Origin: Planctomycetota bacterium
GTDB lineage: Bacteria > Planctomycetota > Planctomycetia > Planctomycetales > Planctomycetaceae
DNA length: 32,781 nt
Reading direction: 5' to 3'
Assembly (NCBI GenBank): GCA_027623235.1
Contig: JAQBVJ010000083.1
Coordinates: 1 to 32,781 of the forward strand
Shown: positions 30,647-32,781 of the stretch, in pieces
How positions within the stretch are numbered: the stretch's first letter is position 1
How the letters are laid out: each line of letters starts with the position of its first letter
Notes under the pieces: model-generated
What the model was told of the DNA's origin: nothing
Databases searched by the model: none
Seen by the model: only the letters and a program-made list of their open reading frames with translations
Position numbers and translations under genes: made by a program

Positions 30647-32656
30647 TTACTCAGCAATGAGCCGCCGAATCGCCTCGGCAATATCCGAAACCTGAGGAAC
30701 CACCGCGGCTTCCAGCGTGGGAGCATACGGAGTCGGAGTAAACTCACCGTTCAGTCGTCGGATCGGCGCGTCGAGTTCGTCGAATCCGACATCGGCAATC
30801 CTGGCGGCAATTTCTGATGCGACGCTGCACGGACCAAACGCTTCGTCGACGATCAACAGTCGACCGGTCTTCGCGACGGACTGCAGAATCGTGTCTGTGT
30901 CCAGCGGCGAGACCGTCCGCGGATCGACAATTTCAACGGAGATTCCCGCTGCTTTGAGGCTTTCCGCCGCCTCAACCGAGCGGTGCACCATCAGTGCCAG
31001 CGCGACGACGGTGATGTCGGTTCCCTCGCGAACGACGGCGGCTTTGCCGAATTCAATCTCGTAGGGTTCTTCCGGAACAGCACCCTTCACGCTGAACAGT
31101 TCGCGGTGTTCCAGAAAGAGGACCGGGTCCTGACAACGAAGTGCTCGATGGAAGAGTCCTTTCGCATCGTACGGCGACGACGGGATGACGACTCTTAGAC
31201 CGGGAATGTGAGAATAAATTGAGTGATAACTTCCGGAGTGGTGAGTCGCCGCCGAATGGCCGATGCCAATACACCCTCGATACAGAGCCGGCATCTGCAG
31301 TCGCCCGTTCGACATGTACTGCATCTTCGCGACCTGATTGATCATTTCTCCAAAGGCGTCGTTAATAAAATCGATAAACATAAAGTCGATCACAGGACGA
31401 GTCCCCGTCATCGCTGCGCCGCAACTCAGGCCGACAAATCCGCGTTCACAGATCGGCGTATCACACAGCCGTTCGGGACCGTACTTGTCAAAGAGTCCGA
31501 CCGTTGTCGCGAAGTTTCCACCGCGGGCACCGATTCCTTCGCCCATAACCCAGATTCCCGGGTTTCGCGCCATCTCGAAGTCGAGTGCTTCGTGAGTCGC
31601 CGCGATGTACGTCAACTCGCGATTGCCCGGCTTCGGAGCCGGCGACGCCACCTCATCCAAACCCTCAAAGTACACATGCTGCGCCGCTGTTTCCGCGGCG
31701 GGCCATTCGGCACTCTCCGCGGACTTTCCACCGTCCTGAACCTGCTGCTTGATTTCGTGGTCGATTTCGCTGAGCTCACTCTCATCGGCGAGACCGCTGT
31801 CGATCAGCCGCGTCGCGAGTCGTTTGATCGGGCATTGCTCTTTCCATTCCGCAACGTCCTCCCGGGTGCGATAGGTGTAGTCGCCCATTCCCTCGGCGTG
31901 AGCTCGCGTGCGGTAGGTCTTGCACTCGATGAGAGTCGCTCCGCCGCCGGACCTCGCACGCTCAACGGCTTCCTTTGCAGTTTCGTAAACGGCCAGCACG
32001 TCGTTGCCGTCGACCTCGAAGCCAGGAAGCCCGTAGTTGGCCGCTCGCCGGCCGACATCGGGAATCCCGCTGGAGTATTTGAAGGGGACCTCGGTTGCGA
32101 ACTGGTTGTTCTCGCAAACGAAGAGGACCGGCAGGTTCCAGATGCTGGCCATGTTGAGGCCTTCGTGGAACGCTCCGTTGTTGACTGCTCCGTCTCCAAA
32201 AAAGGCGACGGCGACGTTGTCTGTTTTGAGAATCTTGAAGCTGTATCCGCCACCGCACGCGTGCAGGATGCACGGGCCGACAATTCCGCTGGTGCCCATC
32301 ATCCCGATTTCCGGAGCGAACAGGTGCATGCTGCCGCCCCGGCCGAATGAGACGCCTGTCTTCCGGCCGAATAGCTCGGCGATCAGTTTCTCGGGCTCAA
32401 GCCCTTTGGCGAGCGCGTGTCCGTGCCCGCGGTGCGTGCTGAAGACGACGTCCTCATTCCGAAGGTGAGCACAGACTCCCGTCGCGATCGCCTCCTCGCC
32501 GACGTACGTGTGGCACGCCCCAAGGACCAGACCGCGCTGGTGATACCGCGCGAGCTGCTCTTCGGTCTGTCGGATCGTCTGCATCGTTCGGTACAGCGAG
32601 AGGGCCGTTTCACGGTCCAGATTGACGGCCGGTGCTGTGGCTGTGGTGTCGCTCAT
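30647..32656 (-). CDS. Fused E1 alpha-beta subunit of a 2-oxoacid dehydrogenase
   Basis: The product is 669 residues, close to the sum of separate E1 alpha and E1 beta chains. The alpha half (about 1-335) contains the thiamine-diphosphate motif GDGAVNNGAFHEG through FVCENN (GDG 154-156, NN 183-184), along with STHRGHGHALAKG. After a linker near 310-345 the beta half starts at about LTYIAATHEALDFEMARNPG and shows GEGIGARGG, CERGFVGLSCGAAMTG and FIDFINDAFGEMINQ. E1 decarboxylates the 2-oxoacid and transfers the acyl group to the E2 lipoyl arm. Fused forms occur in several bacterial groups. The ATG at 32656 has GAGGAAAC nine bases ahead. It is first in a minus-strand set with E2 and bioB. Confidence 0.95.
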   Translation of the reverse strand: MSDTTATAPAVNLDRETALSLYRTMQTIRQTEEQLARYHQRGLVLGACHTYVGEEAIATGVCAHLRNEDVVFSTHRGHGHALAKGLEPEKLIAELFGRKTGVSFGRGGSMHLFAPEIGMMGTSGIVGPCILHACGGGYSFKILKTDNVAVAFFGDGAVNNGAFHEGLNMASIWNLPVLFVCENNQFATEVPFKYSSGIPDVGRRAANYGLPGFEVDGNDVLAVYETAKEAVERARSGGGATLIECKTYRTRAHAEGMGDYTYRTREDVAEWKEQCPIKRLATRLIDSGLADESELSEIDHEIKQQVQDGGKSAESAEWPAAETAAQHVYFEGLDEVASPAPKPGNRELTYIAATHEALDFEMARNPGIWVMGEGIGARGGNFATTVGLFDKYGPERLCDTPICERGFVGLSCGAAMTGTRPVIDFMFIDFINDAFGEMINQVAKMQYMSNGRLQMPALYRGCIGIGHSAATHHSGSYHSIYSHIPGLRVVIPSSPYDAKGLFHRALRCQDPVLFLEHRELFSVKGAVPEEPYEIEFGKAAVVREGTDITVVALALMVHRSVEAAESLKAAGISVEIVDPRTVSPLDTDTILQSVAKTGRLLIVDEAFGPCSVASEIAARIADVGFDELDAPIRRLNGEFTPTPYAPTLEAAVVPQVSDIAEAIRRLIAE

Positions 32657-32781
32657 TATTTTGTTTCCTCGCGAAATGACTGCACGACACCACCCTGGTG
32701 CCCTGTCGTTTATACATAAGTCGCCCGACATTTTCATGAACAATATTCACATTTGGCACGACATTTGCGCCACCACTGGAG
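32657..32781. other. Upstream region of the E1 operon
   Basis: This 125-base stretch should contain the promoter of the E1-E2(-bioB) set on the minus strand. The minus strand has TTGTTC followed 19 bases later by TATGTA, a poor sigma-70 spacing, so no promoter is claimed for that direction. The plus strand carries a good sigma-54-type site at its right end, listed separately. Confidence 0.3.
32753..32768 (+). promoter_or_regulatory. Sigma-54-type -24/-12 promoter pointing out of the window
   Basis: TTGGCACG, four bases, then TTGC matches the sigma-54 consensus YTGGCACG-N4-TTGCW at all but the last position (G in place of A/T). The invariant GG (32755-32756) and GC (32767-32768) are exactly 10 bases apart, as required. 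It reads rightwards, so it would drive a gene beyond 32781, divergent from the E1 operon. Sigma-54 promoters need an enhancer-binding activator; none is in the window. Confidence 0.65.

Noticed and set aside
31223..32350. A 375-residue frame on the plus strand
   Set aside because: It lies fully opposite the E1 gene, whose motifs are certain; its composition is typical of an antisense shadow in high-GC DNA.

Overview
The window looks like chromosomal DNA of a planctomycete, probably of the Planctomycetaceae. This rests on gene content seen here: secreted sulfatases, a WD40 propeller, a PQQ-type beta-propeller protein, a DUF885 protein, a very large Ser/Thr kinase-ATPase, many exported proteins of unknown function, high GC, wide intergenic spaces and weak Shine-Dalgarno (SD) use. 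The species cannot be named from the sequence. I see no rRNA, tRNA, CRISPR array, transposase or phage gene.

Layout. 1-4016: a seven-bladed WD40 protein with an in-frame upstream relic broken by two stops, a 616-base gap holding a decayed large inverted repeat, a 65-residue protein and an exported DUF885 protein. 4216-11786: signalling. It has a Ser/Thr kinase fused to an AAA-type ATPase and TPR-like region, a STAS protein, a truncated sulfatase relic, a zinc-ribbon membrane protein, an eight-helix membrane protein, and a receiver-PAS-PP2C phosphatase broken by a one-base frameshift. 11839-17743: a large exported protein of unknown function with a clear intrinsic terminator, and a PQQ-propeller protein divergent from an intact sulfatase. 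18044-19516: an unknown gene translationally coupled to a second STAS protein, followed by csrA. 19584-22768: a dispersed palindromic repeat, a minus-strand cluster (LRR lipoprotein, pseudo-receiver with zinc ribbon, FHA protein), and a divergent orphan ParA ATPase. 22794-27965: a GT4 glycosyltransferase, a second pseudo-receiver protein, a PilZ membrane protein and an exported protein. 28221-32656: a minus-strand set encoding a fused E1 alpha-beta subunit, E2 acyltransferase and biotin synthase. At the right edge a sigma-54-type promoter points out of the window.

How they fit together. Regulatory parts dominate: kinase, PP2C phosphatase, two STAS proteins, FHA, three receiver-type domains, PilZ and CsrA. 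Both STAS proteins lack the usual phosphorylatable Ser, and two of the three receivers have Gly at the phospho-Asp position, so much of this set may signal by binding and not by phosphotransfer. Decay is also visible: a truncated sulfatase, a frameshifted phosphatase gene and a broken upstream extension. The clearest metabolic unit is the 2-oxoacid dehydrogenase E1-E2 set with bioB.
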